Positions 50,336-59,758 of a stretch of 64,000 nucleotides of DNA are shown in pieces. Position numbers and translations under genes: made by a program. The notes under the pieces are model-generated. The model did no database searches. It saw nothing but the letters and a program-made list of their open reading frames with translations, and was not told the origin of the DNA. Where the stretch lies: positions 1 to 64,000 of the forward strand of contig JACPZK010000005.1 in assembly GCA_016195565.1 (NCBI GenBank), written 5' to 3'. The stretch comes from Nitrospirota bacterium. GTDB lineage: Bacteria; Nitrospirota; Thermodesulfovibrionia; Thermodesulfovibrionales; UBA1546. Each line of letters starts with the position of its first letter. Position 1 is the stretch's first letter.

Positions 50336-50653
50336 CTATTTCGGTTGTCCGATAAACAATCTGATTATAGCAACGGCGATTAAGGCGTAAATCAGATATT
50401 GCAAGAACTGAACGGCTTTGCCGAGAGGCATTTTATCACTGCTCCCTGCCGTCTCCAACGAAGTTTTTTTCTCTTCTTTAGACAGTTTTGCAAAAGATAA
50501 CGCACCATAAATAAGAACTGCCACAAACATCAAGACGCCAATTGCCTTTAGGTAAAATTTTGTGATTATGATTGCAGCGATAAGGAATGTGATAACAACT
50601 AAGGCTATGGTAAATTTTTTTTTGGCTGCATTCCTTGATTTTGGCTGTTCCAT
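50336..50653 (-). CDS. Hypothetical membrane protein
   Basis: A 105-residue protein with a basic N-terminus, two adjacent membrane helices (about 13-53) and a third near the C-terminus (about 84-101), joined by a charged loop. No family recognised. It follows aspS by 11 bases on the same strand and is probably co-transcribed. Confidence 0.6.
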   Translation of the reverse strand: MEQPKSRNAAKKKFTIALVVITFLIAAIIITKFYLKAIGVLMFVAVLIYGALSFAKLSKEEKKTSLETAGSSDKMPLGKAVQFLQYLIYALIAVAIIRLFIGQPK

Positions 50654-50664
50654 GATGTGTACGA

Positions 50665-52467
50665 CTACTCTATTGGCACATCTGTCTTTATGTAAAGCTC
50701 TCTCAGTTGTTTTGGTTCTACTGTTGAAGGCGCTCCGGACATCATGCAGACAGCTTTTTGTGTTTTTGGGAATGCGATAACGTCTCTTATAGATGTTGCT
50801 CCAACCATTATCATCACAAGCCTGTCAAGTCCGAGGGCGATGCCTCCATGCGGCGGAGCGCCATACTGGAGCGCATCAAGCAGGAAGCCAAACTTCATCT
50901 TAGCCTCTTCCTCTGAGATATTCAGGACATCAAACATCTTTTTCTGAACGTCCTGCCTGTGAATACGAATGCTTCCACCGCCAATCTCAGAACCGTTAAG
51001 AACAATGTCATAAGCCTTTGCCCTAAGAGAAGTTAGAAGTTGAAAGTTAGAAGTTGAGAGTTGAGAATCAGAAAAATTAACAGTCAACAGTTTCTCTATA
51101 TCTTCATTCATGGGTGATGTGAACGGATGGTGCATTGTTTGAAACCTGCTTTCCTCTTCATCCCATTCAAGCAAAGGGAAATCGGTTATCCACGCAAATT
51201 TATATCCCGGCTTAATCAGGTTTAATCTTTCGCCGAGCGCAAGCCTGAGCCTGCTTAAGACGTCATAAGTAACCTTCGGCTTGTCAGCGATGAAGAGCAT
51301 CAAATCGCCTTCTTCAGCGCTAAGCCTTTCAGCCATCTTTTTCAATATCTCTTCAGGGAAGAACTTTGCAATTGGTGAGTCAAAGCCGTTCTTTATCTTT
51401 ATCCATGCAAGGCCTTTTGCGCCGAATGACTGCGCTTCCTGTGTCAGCATGTCTATCTCTTTGCGTGAAAGACCTGCCATCCCTTTTCCGTTGATTGCCT
51501 TTACCATTCCCCTGTCATTGATTGCATCAAGGAAAACCTTGAATGTGCCCTTTAAGGCGAGGTCTGCCATATCTTTAAGTTCAAGGCCGAATCTCATATC
51601 AGGCTTGTCGTTTCCAAATCTCTCCATTGATTCATGAAAACTTAATCTCTGAAAAGGTGTTTCTATATCAATTGAAAGCACATCTTTGAAAAGCTTCATC
51701 ATCATTTCTTCCATGAGAGAAATGATATCTTCCCTGTCGGCAAACGACATCTCAAGGTCAATCTGTGTGAATTCAGGTTGTCTGTCTGCCCTGAGGTCTT
51801 CGTCACGGAAACATTTCACAATCTGGAAATACTTCTCCAATCCTGAGACCATGAGTATCTGCTTGAATAACTGCGGTGACTGCGGGAGCGCATAGAAATG
51901 TCCGGGGTTCAACCTGCTCGGAACAAGATAATCCCTTGCGCCTTCAGGCGTGGATTTTGTAAGCATCGGTGTTTCTATCTCAAGAAATCCCCTCTCATCG
52001 AGATAATCTCTTGTGGCCATTGTAATCTTGTGACGCGTAGTAAGGTTCTGCTGCATCTCAGGCCTTCTCAAGTCAAGATACCTGTGTTTAAGCCGTAAGG
52101 CCTCTCCTGCGTCTGCCGCCTCTTCCATGTTATAAGGCAATGGCGCTGCCTCATTCAGGACTTCAAGTTTGCTGACATACAACTCAACAATGCCTGTTGG
52201 GATATTAGGATTTTCGGTGCCTTCAGGCCTTCTTCGTATCTCGCCTGACACAGCTATGACATACTCAGCCCTCAAATCATGCGCGTTAGTATGCGAATCA
52301 CCTGCGATGTCAGGACTGAATACAATCTGGCAAAGTCCGCTCCTGTCTCTGAGGTCAATGAATATCAGACCTCCGTGGTCTCTCCTTCTGAACACCCAGC
52401 CGGCAAGGCTCAGGTTTGAGCCTATGTCGGATTCCCTGAGTTCACCGCAGCCTTTGTCCCGAATCAT
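50665..52467 (-). CDS. aspS: Aspartyl-tRNA synthetase, bacterial type
   Basis: Class II synthetase of 600 residues: N-terminal OB fold ([20 protein letters not shown]), motif 1 with [20 protein letters not shown], motif 2 [18 protein letters not shown], a GAD insertion domain, and motif 3 [16 protein letters not shown] repeat-derived stretch, [15 protein letters not shown] (51026-51067), is inserted in frame just before the conserved [20 protein letters not shown]. AspRS of organisms lacking AsnRS may also charge tRNA-Asn; this cannot be decided here. Its start overlaps the pseudouridine synthase end by 26 bases. Confidence 0.96.
   Translation of the reverse strand: MIRDKGCGELRESDIGSNLSLAGWVFRRRDHGGLIFIDLRDRSGLCQIVFSPDIAGDSHTNAHDLRAEYVIAVSGEIRRRPEGTENPNIPTGIVELYVSKLEVLNEAAPLPYNMEEAADAGEALRLKHRYLDLRRPEMQQNLTTRHKITMATRDYLDERGFLEIETPMLTKSTPEGARDYLVPSRLNPGHFYALPQSPQLFKQILMVSGLEKYFQIVKCFRDEDLRADRQPEFTQIDLEMSFADREDIISLMEEMMMKLFKDVLSIDIETPFQRLSFHESMERFGNDKPDMRFGLELKDMADLALKGTFKVFLDAINDRGMVKAINGKGMAGLSRKEIDMLTQEAQSFGAKGLAWIKIKNGFDSPIAKFFPEEILKKMAERLSAEEGDLMLFIADKPKVTYDVLSRLRLALGERLNLIKPGYKFAWITDFPLLEWDEEESRFQTMHHPFTSPMNEDIEKLLTVNFSDSQLSTSNFQLLTSLRAKAYDIVLNGSEIGGGSIRIHRQDVQKKMFDVLNISEEEAKMKFGFLLDALQYGAPPHGGIALGLDRLVMIMVGATSIRDVIAFPKTQKAVCMMSGAPSTVEPKQLRELYIKTDVPIE
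51026..51067 (-). repeat. AGAAGTTGAAAGTTAGAAG-type repeat inserted in aspS
   Basis: Tandem GAAGTT/GAAAGTT/GAGAGTTGAG words, the family found between genes at 11855, 15545, 16846 and 59682. They encode the extra residues ahead of the RAKAYD motif. Confidence 0.75.
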
Positions 52468-53182
52468 TCATTACCTCTTTCTTTATCTTTTTAACCTCAT
52501 CCGGAGTTAAATATCTTAACTCTCCGGAGCGAAGATTTCCAATATCTATGCCGTTGATTTTTATGCGTTTGAGTTTAAGCACAGGATGTCCGGCCTGCTC
52601 GCACATTCTCCTTACCTGCCTTTTTTTCCCCTCATAAATCGTAATCTCAATCCAGCAGTTTTCCTCTGCCTTTCTGAGTTTCTTTACTTTAGCAGGCGCG
52701 GTAACTCCGTCCTTAAGCCTTATCCCTTTTCGCAGTTTCTCTATCTTTTCGTCCTCAATGATGCCCTTTATTTTAACATGATATGTCTTTGGAATCTTCT
52801 TTGACGGATGCAAGATTGAATGCGCGAAATCACCGTCATTTGTAAGAAGAAGCAGTCCTTCCGAATCAAAGTCAAGCCTTCCAACGGGAAATACCCTGTA
52901 TCTGATGTTTCTTAAATAATCCTTTATAGTCGGCCTTTCCTCCGCTTCTGCAAGGGTTGTAATAACTCCCTTTGGCTTGTTTATCATTAGATAGACCTTC
53001 GGCTCCGGTTTTGTTAGAAGTTTCCCGTCTAATTTTATATGGTCTTTTGAAATGTCTGCCTTCATCCCGAGGGATGCAGCCTTTCCGTTTATAGTGACCC
53101 TTCCTTCAAGGATAATCTCCTCAGCGCCTCTTCTGGAGGCAATCCCCATCTTTGCAAGTATCTTCTGAAGCCGTTCTTCCAT
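52442..53182 (-). CDS. Pseudouridine synthase RsuA/RluB family
   Basis: N-terminal S4 RNA-binding domain ([20 protein letters not shown]) and the catalytic core with [20 protein letters not shown], which holds the active-site Asp, then [12 protein letters not shown] and [19 protein letters not shown]. It modifies 16S or 23S rRNA; RluB-type activity is the most likely. I place the start at ATG 53182 because the S4 domain begins there; upstream codons look non-coding. No clear ribosome site. Confidence 0.9.
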   Translation of the reverse strand: MEERLQKILAKMGIASRRGAEEIILEGRVTINGKAASLGMKADISKDHIKLDGKLLTKPEPKVYLMINKPKGVITTLAEAEERPTIKDYLRNIRYRVFPVGRLDFDSEGLLLLTNDGDFAHSILHPSKKIPKTYHVKIKGIIEDEKIEKLRKGIRLKDGVTAPAKVKKLRKAEENCWIEITIYEGKKRQVRRMCEQAGHPVLKLKRIKINGIDIGNLRSGELRYLTPDEVKKIKKEVMNDSGQRLR

Positions 53183-53343
53183 AGGTAATGATGATAACAT
53201 AGCGGATGGTAATATGGGCAGGTGCCGCATAAAAATTCCTCGCCAGCCTCCCCTATCTATTGCCCATAGCAGCGCTCTGTTTTTCAATGACATATTCATC
53301 ATATGACTGCTATAATTTAATAAAAATTCAGAGGCTATCGCAT

Positions 53344-55071
53344 ATGAAATTTCTGAAACTCGTTGAATATTTTGAAAAGCTTGAGGCTACTGCAAAGCGT
53401 CTTGAGATGTTCGACATACTTTCGGAACTGTTCAAAGAGGCGCATTCCGATAATATAGATAAAATTATTTATCTCAGCCAGGGGCAGTTGCTTCCGCCTT
53501 TTCATGGCCTTGAGATGGGCATGTCGGAAAAACTTCTTATCAGGGCAATATCAGATGCAGCCAATACACCTACAAAAAAAGTTGAGGATGTATTTAAACA
53601 CACAGGAGACCTCGGGAAAACTGCCAGGGAATTGATAAAAAACAAAGGAGAAAATCTTACAGTCAGAAAAGTTTATGAAGAACTTACGGCCATTGCCCGG
53701 ACATCAGGCACAGGAAGCGTTGAAAAGAAGATTGGGCTTCTAAGTAGTCTTTTAAGGGGAGTATCTCCGGAAGAGGCAAAGTATATTGCGCGGTTTGTAA
53801 TAGGAAGATTGAGGCTCGGAATCGGCGATCCAACTGTGCTCGAAGCCTTGGCGCTTGCGCAGGGAGACAGATCATTAAGGCCCGAGCTTGAAAGGGCTTA
53901 TAACTTCTGCTCCGATCTGGGGCTTGTTGCAAAAACATTACTTGAAAAGGGGATGGAGGGCGTAAAGAAATTCCATGTGAGAGTTGGTTACCCGATAAGG
54001 ATGGCGTTGTGTGAAAGGCTTCCTTCCTCAGAGGAGATTATAGAGAAAATAGGGGAAGCTGCCATAGAGGCTAAATATGACGGTTTCAGGGTACAGATTC
54101 ATAAAAACAAAAACAATATTGACATGTTCTCAAGAAACCTTGAGAGGACGACTCACATGTTCCCCGAGATAAAAGAGGCTGTGAAAAATTTTATAACTGC
54201 GGATACTGCAATCATTGAAGGGGAGGCGCTTGCATACAATGAATCAACAGGCGAGCTTTTTCCATTTCAGATTACTATTCAAAGAAAAAGAAAACACGGG
54301 ATTGAGGAACTTGCAAAGGAATATCCCCTTAGATTTTTTGCCTTTGATCTTCTTTATGCAGATGGAGAAGACTATACTCCAAAGCCTTTTAGGGAGAGGC
54401 GTGAAAAATTAAAAAAGATTATAAAGAATAATTCTGTGATTGAACCATCCGAATTGTTTATTACAGACAGGCATGAAGATATCACAAAATATTTTGAGGG
54501 TGCCATAGCAAGGGGGCTTGAAGGTGTTGTTGCGAAAAGGCTTGATGCGCCCTATGCAGCAGGAGGCAGGAACTTCAACTGGATTAAGCTTAAGAGAAGT
54601 TACAGGGGAGAGCTTGCAGATACGGTTGATGTATGCATAGTCGGTTATTTCAGGGGCAAGGGAGCAAGGGCAAAGTTCGGTGTAGGAGCTTTTCTCGGCG
54701 CTGTCTATGACCCGAAGACAGACTCATTCAAGACAGTAAGCAAGGTCGGCACAGGCTTTTCAGAGGATGAATTTCTTCAGCTCAAAAAAATCCTTGATGA
54801 AATATCCATCTCCCACAGGCATCCGAGGGTAGATTCCGTTATGGAGGCAGATGTCTGGGTAGAGCCGAGATATGTTGTGACAGTCACGGCAGATGAAATT
54901 ACACGCTCTCCTTCGCATACAGCAGGACGCGACAAGGATGGCATAGGCTACGCACTGCGCTTCCCGCGTGCAGTCGGATTTCTGAGAGAAGACAAAAACC
55001 CTGAGGACGCAAACACGGTCAAAGAGATTATTGCGTTGTTTGAGATGCAGAAAAAGGTGAAGGTGAGTTGA
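53344..55071 (+). CDS. lig: ATP-dependent DNA ligase, archaeal/eukaryotic type
   Basis: Joins nicks through a lysine-AMP intermediate. The N-terminal DNA-binding domain (about 1-200), the adenylation motif I IEAKYDGFRVQIH (Lys about 243), FSRNLERTTHMFPE, EGEALAYN, GLEGVVAKRL and the OB-fold end with ITRSPSHTAGRDKDGIGYAL are all clear. At 576 residues this is the full archaeal LigI-like form rather than a short bacterial LigC/LigD. Start ATG 53344 from homology (MKFLKLVEYFEKLEAT). The replicative NAD+-dependent ligase is not in the window. Confidence 0.94.
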   Translation: MKFLKLVEYFEKLEATAKRLEMFDILSELFKEAHSDNIDKIIYLSQGQLLPPFHGLEMGMSEKLLIRAISDAANTPTKKVEDVFKHTGDLGKTARELIKNKGENLTVRKVYEELTAIARTSGTGSVEKKIGLLSSLLRGVSPEEAKYIARFVIGRLRLGIGDPTVLEALALAQGDRSLRPELERAYNFCSDLGLVAKTLLEKGMEGVKKFHVRVGYPIRMALCERLPSSEEIIEKIGEAAIEAKYDGFRVQIHKNKNNIDMFSRNLERTTHMFPEIKEAVKNFITADTAIIEGEALAYNESTGELFPFQITIQRKRKHGIEELAKEYPLRFFAFDLLYADGEDYTPKPFRERREKLKKIIKNNSVIEPSELFITDRHEDITKYFEGAIARGLEGVVAKRLDAPYAAGGRNFNWIKLKRSYRGELADTVDVCIVGYFRGKGARAKFGVGAFLGAVYDPKTDSFKTVSKVGTGFSEDEFLQLKKILDEISISHRHPRVDSVMEADVWVEPRYVVTVTADEITRSPSHTAGRDKDGIGYALRFPRAVGFLREDKNPEDANTVKEIIALFEMQKKVKVS

Positions 55072-55076
55072 AGGTT

Positions 55077-55568
55077 ATGAAAAACTGGCTTATTCTTTTA
55101 ATTGGAATTGTTTTTTTAACAATTTTTGTATCTCCTGCATCATCTGAGATTTACAAATGGAAGGATAAAGATGGAAATGTTTTTTACTCTGATTCTCCAC
55201 CGCCTGGCGTTGATGTGCAGAAAAAGAAGTTCAGGGAGGACAAAATCGAAAGGCAAGAAATAAAGGAAGGCATTCATAAGTCAGAGAGCATTACGTTAAA
55301 AGGGAACAGGCCAATCAGTGATGTAAAGGTCATCATGTATATGACGTCGTGGTGCCCATATTGCAGAAAGGCAAGAGAGTATATCAATTCTCTCGGCGTA
55401 AAATTAACTGAATATGATATAGATCGCGACAAAAGCAAAAACAGTGAAATGCTGAGTAAAAGCGGAGGAGCTAAGGGAGTTCCTCTTATCGATGTCGAAG
55501 GCCTGATAATAAAGGGGTATGTGCCGGATGCTATCAAGACAGCGGTAGAAAAAAGAAGAAGTCTATGA
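55077..55568 (+). CDS. Exported DUF4124-glutaredoxin fusion
   Basis: Signal peptide (about 1-23), a DUF4124 segment EIYKWKDKDGNVFYSDSPPP, a charged linker, and a glutaredoxin-like domain with YMTSWCPYCRKAREYINSLG (CPYC active site) and GAKGVPLIDVEG (cis-Pro). A predicted periplasmic thiol-disulfide protein, 163 residues. GAAGG before ATG 55077 decides the start. The end overlaps the next gene (ATGA). Confidence 0.87.
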   Translation: MKNWLILLIGIVFLTIFVSPASSEIYKWKDKDGNVFYSDSPPPGVDVQKKKFREDKIERQEIKEGIHKSESITLKGNRPISDVKVIMYMTSWCPYCRKAREYINSLGVKLTEYDIDRDKSKNSEMLSKSGGAKGVPLIDVEGLIIKGYVPDAIKTAVEKRRSL

Positions 55569-55915
55569 AGATAAATGATTACTCATTCGGAAAAATCACA
55601 GTTGATAATAAGACCTATACCTCTGATGTTGTCATGTATCCTGATAAGGTTGATTCTAAATGGTGGCGCAAGGAAGGTCATTATCTCCAGCCTGCAGACC
55701 TGACGGATATAATAAATGCAAAGCCTGATATCCTGATTATCGGTACTGGTGCATCAGGAATTATGCAAGTGCCGGATGAAACGCTGAAGTTTCTTAAGGC
55801 AAAAGGCATTGAGGTTCATGTTGAGATAACTGGGAAGGCAGTTGAATTATTTAATAAATTGCAGAGCGAAAAATCAGGCAAGAGAATAATTGCTGCATTG
55901 CATCTGACGTGTTGA
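55565..55915 (+). CDS. Mth938/DUF498-domain protein
   Basis: A 116-residue protein with the Mth938 fold pattern: YSFGKITVDNKTYTSDVVMY, ILIIGTGASGIMQVPDETLK and a helical end. The eukaryotic homologue (AAMDC/NDUFAF3 group) is linked to respiratory complex assembly; the bacterial role is unknown. Translationally coupled to the glutaredoxin gene. Confidence 0.85.
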   Translation: MKINDYSFGKITVDNKTYTSDVVMYPDKVDSKWWRKEGHYLQPADLTDIINAKPDILIIGTGASGIMQVPDETLKFLKAKGIEVHVEITGKAVELFNKLQSEKSGKRIIAALHLTC

Positions 55916-55934
55916 TAACCAAAAATCATTTGAA

Positions 55935-56585
55935 ATGAAAAACAAAAGGCTTATCTCAATCTACAGAAAACTCTTTAAATCATTTGGCCCTCAGAGCTGG
56001 TGGCCGGGGGATTCGCCCTTTGAGGTTGCAGTTGGAGCGATACTTACGCAGAACACAAATTGGGGAAATGTTGAGAAGGCGATAAATAATCTCAAAAGAG
56101 AGAAAGTCCTGAATGCAAAGGCTATTCATGATATGCCTGTAAACAGGCTGGCTTCATTGATTCGGCCTGCGGGATATTTCAATGTCAAGGCAAAGCGCCT
56201 TAAAGCATTCATTGATTTCCTGATGAATGATTATCACGGAAGCATGAAGAGGATGAAAAAAGAAGATATGCATTCACTCAGGAATAAACTTCTCAGTGTC
56301 AATGGCATAGGCCCTGAGACTGCTGACTCAATTCTTCTTTATGCGCTTGATAAGCCGATATTTGTGATTGATGCATATACCAAGAGGGTTCTATCAAGGC
56401 ATAATATTTTAGGGCATGATGAACCTTATGACAGGTTTCAGGAGCTTTTCCATTCAACTCTTAGAAAAGATGTTAAGTTATTTAATGAATATCATGCATT
56501 GTTTGTGAGGGTAGGGAAGATGTTTTGTAAAACAAAACCTGTTTGTGAAAGATGCCCGTTGAATAGGAAGGAGAAAATACTATGA
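55935..56585 (+). CDS. HhH-GPD DNA glycosylase, MagIII-like
   Basis: Endonuclease III superfamily. FGPQSWWPGDSPFEVAVGAI and LTQNTNWGNVEKAINNL resemble MagIII (3-methyladenine glycosylase). The helix-hairpin-helix is NGIGPETADSILLYAL; the Lys used by bifunctional Nth enzymes is Glu here, while the catalytic Asp remains (FVIDAYTKRVLSRH), so it is probably a monofunctional base-excision glycosylase. The C-terminal cluster region is CKTKPVCERCPLN, three Cys with no fourth before the stop, unlike the four-Cys Nth cluster. Length 216. Confidence 0.85.
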   Translation: MKNKRLISIYRKLFKSFGPQSWWPGDSPFEVAVGAILTQNTNWGNVEKAINNLKREKVLNAKAIHDMPVNRLASLIRPAGYFNVKAKRLKAFIDFLMNDYHGSMKRMKKEDMHSLRNKLLSVNGIGPETADSILLYALDKPIFVIDAYTKRVLSRHNILGHDEPYDRFQELFHSTLRKDVKLFNEYHALFVRVGKMFCKTKPVCERCPLNRKEKIL

Positions 56586-56778
56586 CAGGCAGTATTGTCT
56601 TTCACTTCCTGAGATATTTTTCTACAGTTCTAAGTTCATTCCACTACAGCCTCGAAACTCACCCTTCGGGTTCAGACAGTCGAGGCCGTGGACGCTTCAT
56701 TTCACTAAGAACTGTTACCGAAAAATCTCTAAAGTCGTTCAAGCCAACACTGCCTGTTACAAGCGTGAGGCTCGACCA

Positions 56779-57621
56779 ATGAGAACTCTTTCTCTTGGAT
56801 ACTCCCCCTGTCCGAATGACACGTTCATCTTCTATGCGCTCGTGCATGGGAAGATAGATACCGGTGATTTGAAGTTCAATGAAATTCTTCTTGATGTGGA
56901 GACACTGAACCAGATGGCTTTGAAAGGCAAGCTTGATATAACAAAGGCTTCATACAATGCATTCGGTAGCCTGCGTGAGGATTACTGTCTTCTGCGTTCA
57001 GGCGGAGCGCTTGGAAGGGGATGCGGGCCATTGGTTGTGGCTTCTAAAGAATGTGAAATGAAAGATTTGAAGGGGAAGACAATAGCAATCCCCGGAGAGC
57101 TTACCACAGCTTATCTTCTTTTACAGCTTTATGACCCTGATTTCAGGAGTAATGTCAAAGCGATGCCGTTTCATGAAATTATGGGTGCGGTTAAAGAAGG
57201 AAAGGCTGATGCAGGGCTGATAATTCATGAAGGAAGATTTACTTATCCATCCTATGGGCTGAAAAAGATTATTGACCTCGGCGAGTGGTGGGAAGAGGAA
57301 ACAGGCCTGCCGATACCACTTGGCTGCATAATTGCAAAGAGAAGTCTCGGAATAGAATTAATAGAAAAGCTGGGAAGGCTGATAAGGGAGAGTGTGCTTT
57401 ATGCTATGAGCCGCAGGGATGAGCCTGTGAAATATATAAAAGAGCATTCACAGGAGCTTGATGATTCTGTTATTGATGAACATATCAAGCTCTATGTCAA
57501 TGATTATTCGATTGACATTGGCGATAACGGTATAAGAGCCGTAAGGAAGCTTCTGGACATGGCAGAAGAAAGAGGGATAATAAAAAAATCGTCAAAGCCG
57601 CTATTTATAAGGTTGGATTAG
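56779..57621 (+). CDS. mqnD: 1,4-dihydroxy-6-naphthoate synthase
   Basis: Last named step of the core futalosine route to menaquinone: converts cyclic de-hypoxanthinyl futalosine to 1,4-dihydroxy-6-naphthoate. Periplasmic-binding-protein-like fold; LSLGYSPCPNDTFIFYALVH at the start, DITKASYNAFGSL, GPLVVA and AGLIIHEGRFTY are typical. At 280 residues it is complete. The quinone made is the electron donor used by QmoABC. The spacer 56586-56778 holds only a hairpin-rich stretch. Confidence 0.93.
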   Translation: MRTLSLGYSPCPNDTFIFYALVHGKIDTGDLKFNEILLDVETLNQMALKGKLDITKASYNAFGSLREDYCLLRSGGALGRGCGPLVVASKECEMKDLKGKTIAIPGELTTAYLLLQLYDPDFRSNVKAMPFHEIMGAVKEGKADAGLIIHEGRFTYPSYGLKKIIDLGEWWEEETGLPIPLGCIIAKRSLGIELIEKLGRLIRESVLYAMSRRDEPVKYIKEHSQELDDSVIDEHIKLYVNDYSIDIGDNGIRAVRKLLDMAEERGIIKKSSKPLFIRLD

Positions 57622-57660
57622 TATACTGTCTAAGTGGGATATAATATCTTCGCTTAACTT

Positions 57661-58302
57661 CTATTTATTTTTTCTAATCTTCGGCAAAAACCTTGGGACC
57701 TGTTTCATGTATTCAGCGTATTCATCGCCGAATATTTTAATCAACCGTTTCTCTTCCATGAATGCTCCGAAGATGAAGTAGATATCAGCAAGGATGCTCA
57801 CAGCGAGCCAGTTCCTTGTTATGTTAGGCTCAAATGTGAAAATAATTATTCCTGCAAGGTAAAGCGGATGCCTGACAAAACCATAAACACCTGTCTTCAC
57901 AAGCCTTGTCTGTGTTATCCCTTCAGCATCTCCTTTAACCTCTTTTTTTGTGATGTATCTCCAAACCTGTGTAATTCCCATAAACTCATGAGAGGTTAGA
58001 ACCTTAAAAGAAAGTGTGCCGAATATAAGGCCAGTAATCTGAATTGCGTGCATTGCCCACCTGAACCATGCCGGTCCCCTGAACAAATAAACATCAGGTA
58101 TCATGTTTATAAAATAAATTGCAATTAGTAATGTAATTATGCTGAAGCAGGTATAAATGAACCTGTAGAAAACCTTCACAAATGTCTCACCCAAAAGCCT
58201 CTGCGTTTGGGACTTAATGAAAGATGTCACGCAGAGAGAGTGGATAAAGGCAAATGATAAGAATATCAGTATCACTCTCCCTATGGCTTCATACCAGGTC
58301 AT
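57661..58302 (-). CDS. Isoprenylcysteine/phospholipid methyltransferase-like membrane protein
   Basis: A 213-residue protein with about five membrane helices and the ICMT/PEMT signature VYGFVRHPLYLAGIIIF followed by EEKRLIKIFGDEYAEYMKQV, which binds SAM at the membrane. The substrate may be a lipid or quinone; NnrU-like proteins are also similar. Convergent with mqnD, separated by 40 bases without a clear terminator. Confidence 0.82.
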   Translation of the reverse strand: MTWYEAIGRVILIFLSFAFIHSLCVTSFIKSQTQRLLGETFVKVFYRFIYTCFSIITLLIAIYFINMIPDVYLFRGPAWFRWAMHAIQITGLIFGTLSFKVLTSHEFMGITQVWRYITKKEVKGDAEGITQTRLVKTGVYGFVRHPLYLAGIIIFTFEPNITRNWLAVSILADIYFIFGAFMEEKRLIKIFGDEYAEYMKQVPRFLPKIRKNK

Positions 58303-58346
58303 GGAAGTATTGTATACTAATCAGCTTTATTCATGATATTTTCATA

Positions 58347-58376
58347 TTGCTGAAATAAAAACCGGTAAGCTATACT
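58347..58376 (+). promoter_or_regulatory. Candidate promoter for the MgtE-like/NRAMP-like operon
   Basis: TTGCTG (58347-58352), 18-base spacer, TATACT (58371-58376), 38 bases before the start codon. Confidence 0.4.
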
Positions 58377-58413
58377 TTATAATCAGCAGTTAAGAAAATT
58401 TCAGGAGATAGAG

Positions 58414-59676
58414 ATGCCTTTTTTCAGTGAACTTTTTGTAAGTGAAATATTAAGAAAGCCTGTCCTGGACCCGAGAGGCGAAGAACTCGGCAAGGTGAAG
58501 GACCTGGTTGTTGTTAAAGGCGAGCCATTGCCAAAGATTTCCAACCTTGTTATTGAGAAGAAAAGAAAGCTCTTTAATCTTCCATGGAGTGATTTGAGCA
58601 TATTCAATAAAAGGATAATCGCTGCGAATATTTACGGCGCAAGGCTTCAGTCCTACGAACTCAGCGAGCAAGACCTCCTTGTGGCAAGGGATATTTTTGA
58701 TAAGCAGATAGTTGATGCAAATGGAGCAAAGGTTGTGAGAGTGAATGACGTCAAGCTCGAAGGACTTAATACAGAGGCAGTGCTTTTAGCTGTTGACGTG
58801 GGGATGAGAGGAATAATGAGGAGGCTTGGAGTTGAGAGAGGCGGAGAAGACCTGATGAGGCTTCTCAGGATGCATCTGCCGTACAATCTTATAAGCTGGA
58901 ATTATATACAGCCGCTGGAACCAAAACTTACTGCAATATCACTTACAGTTCCGAGACAGATGGTGGCTGATCTGCATCCTGCGGACCTGGCAGCGATAAT
59001 AAGCCAGGTTTCTCACAAAGAGGGCGCTATTCTGTTTAAGGGCCTTGATGCGGAAACAGCTGCTGAGGCGCTTTCAGAACTTGAACCTGAGACACAGGCG
59101 GCAATAATAACAGGAATGGATACTGATAAAGCCGCTGATATAATAGAGGAGATGCCTCCTGATGAAGCTGCTGATGTCATAAGCGACCTGTCCGCAGAAA
59201 AGGCGCAGGAAATTTTAGGCAGTCTTGAAAAAGAGGATGCAGAGGACATTCAGGAACTTATGGGACATGAAGAAGACACGGCAGGCGGTATTATGACAAA
59301 TGCGTTTATAGCGTACAGGCCTGAAACGAGCGTAAAGGAGGCTATCGAAAGCTTCAGAAGAGATGCAGAAGAAGTTGAGACCATCTATTATATATATGTA
59401 ACGGATGCGGAAGAGAAACTCAAAGGGGTGGTGTCGCTTAGGGAAATTCTGCTTTCTCCGCCTGAAACAAAACTGTCAGATATTATGGTGACCAAGTTCA
59501 AGACAGTCACGCCTGAGATTGATGAAATGCAGGTTGCCGGTATTATATCGAAGTATAACCTTGTTGCGCTTCCGGTTGTTGACAGCGAAGGGTTTCTACT
59601 CGGCATTGTTACAGTGGATGATATTATTGACAGGATTCTGCCGCCGGCAGCAAAGCATAAGAGAAGAAGGGTATGA
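58414..59676 (+). CDS. Cytosolic MgtE-N/CBS-domain protein, predicted Mg2+ sensor subunit
   Basis: A 420-residue soluble protein: two PRC-barrel-like modules (about 1-130), the MgtE intracellular N-domain superhelix (LHPADLAAIISQVSHKEGAI to LMGHEEDTAGGIM, about 185-293), and a CBS pair (about 297-412, ending FLLGIVTVDDIIDRI). The MgtE channel helices are absent. In MgtE, these two domains bind Mg2+ and gate the pore. The next gene is an NRAMP-like permease, so this is probably its regulatory partner. Confidence 0.88.
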   Translation: MPFFSELFVSEILRKPVLDPRGEELGKVKDLVVVKGEPLPKISNLVIEKKRKLFNLPWSDLSIFNKRIIAANIYGARLQSYELSEQDLLVARDIFDKQIVDANGAKVVRVNDVKLEGLNTEAVLLAVDVGMRGIMRRLGVERGGEDLMRLLRMHLPYNLISWNYIQPLEPKLTAISLTVPRQMVADLHPADLAAIISQVSHKEGAILFKGLDAETAAEALSELEPETQAAIITGMDTDKAADIIEEMPPDEAADVISDLSAEKAQEILGSLEKEDAEDIQELMGHEEDTAGGIMTNAFIAYRPETSVKEAIESFRRDAEEVETIYYIYVTDAEEKLKGVVSLREILLSPPETKLSDIMVTKFKTVTPEIDEMQVAGIISKYNLVALPVVDSEGFLLGIVTVDDIIDRILPPAAKHKRRRV

Positions 59677-59681
59677 AAATA

Positions 59682-59720
59682 CAAGTTAAGAGTTTAGAAT
59701 TAAAAGTTAGAAATTAAAAC
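59682..59720. repeat. AT-rich short repeat between MgtE-like and NRAMP-like genes
   Basis: AAGTTAAGAGTTTAGAATTA and AAAGTTAGAAATTAAAACC words of the family also found inserted in prmC and aspS. Confidence 0.55.
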
Positions 59721-59758
59721 CTAAAACAGGCAATGCAGATTAGCAGAGGAAAGTTCTG

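Noticed and set aside
56582-56782. 66-codon frame between the MagIII-like gene and mqnD, with an ATGA-type overlap
   Set aside because: Low-complexity Ser-rich product over a hairpin-rich spacer, no motif, and it runs into the mqnD start.
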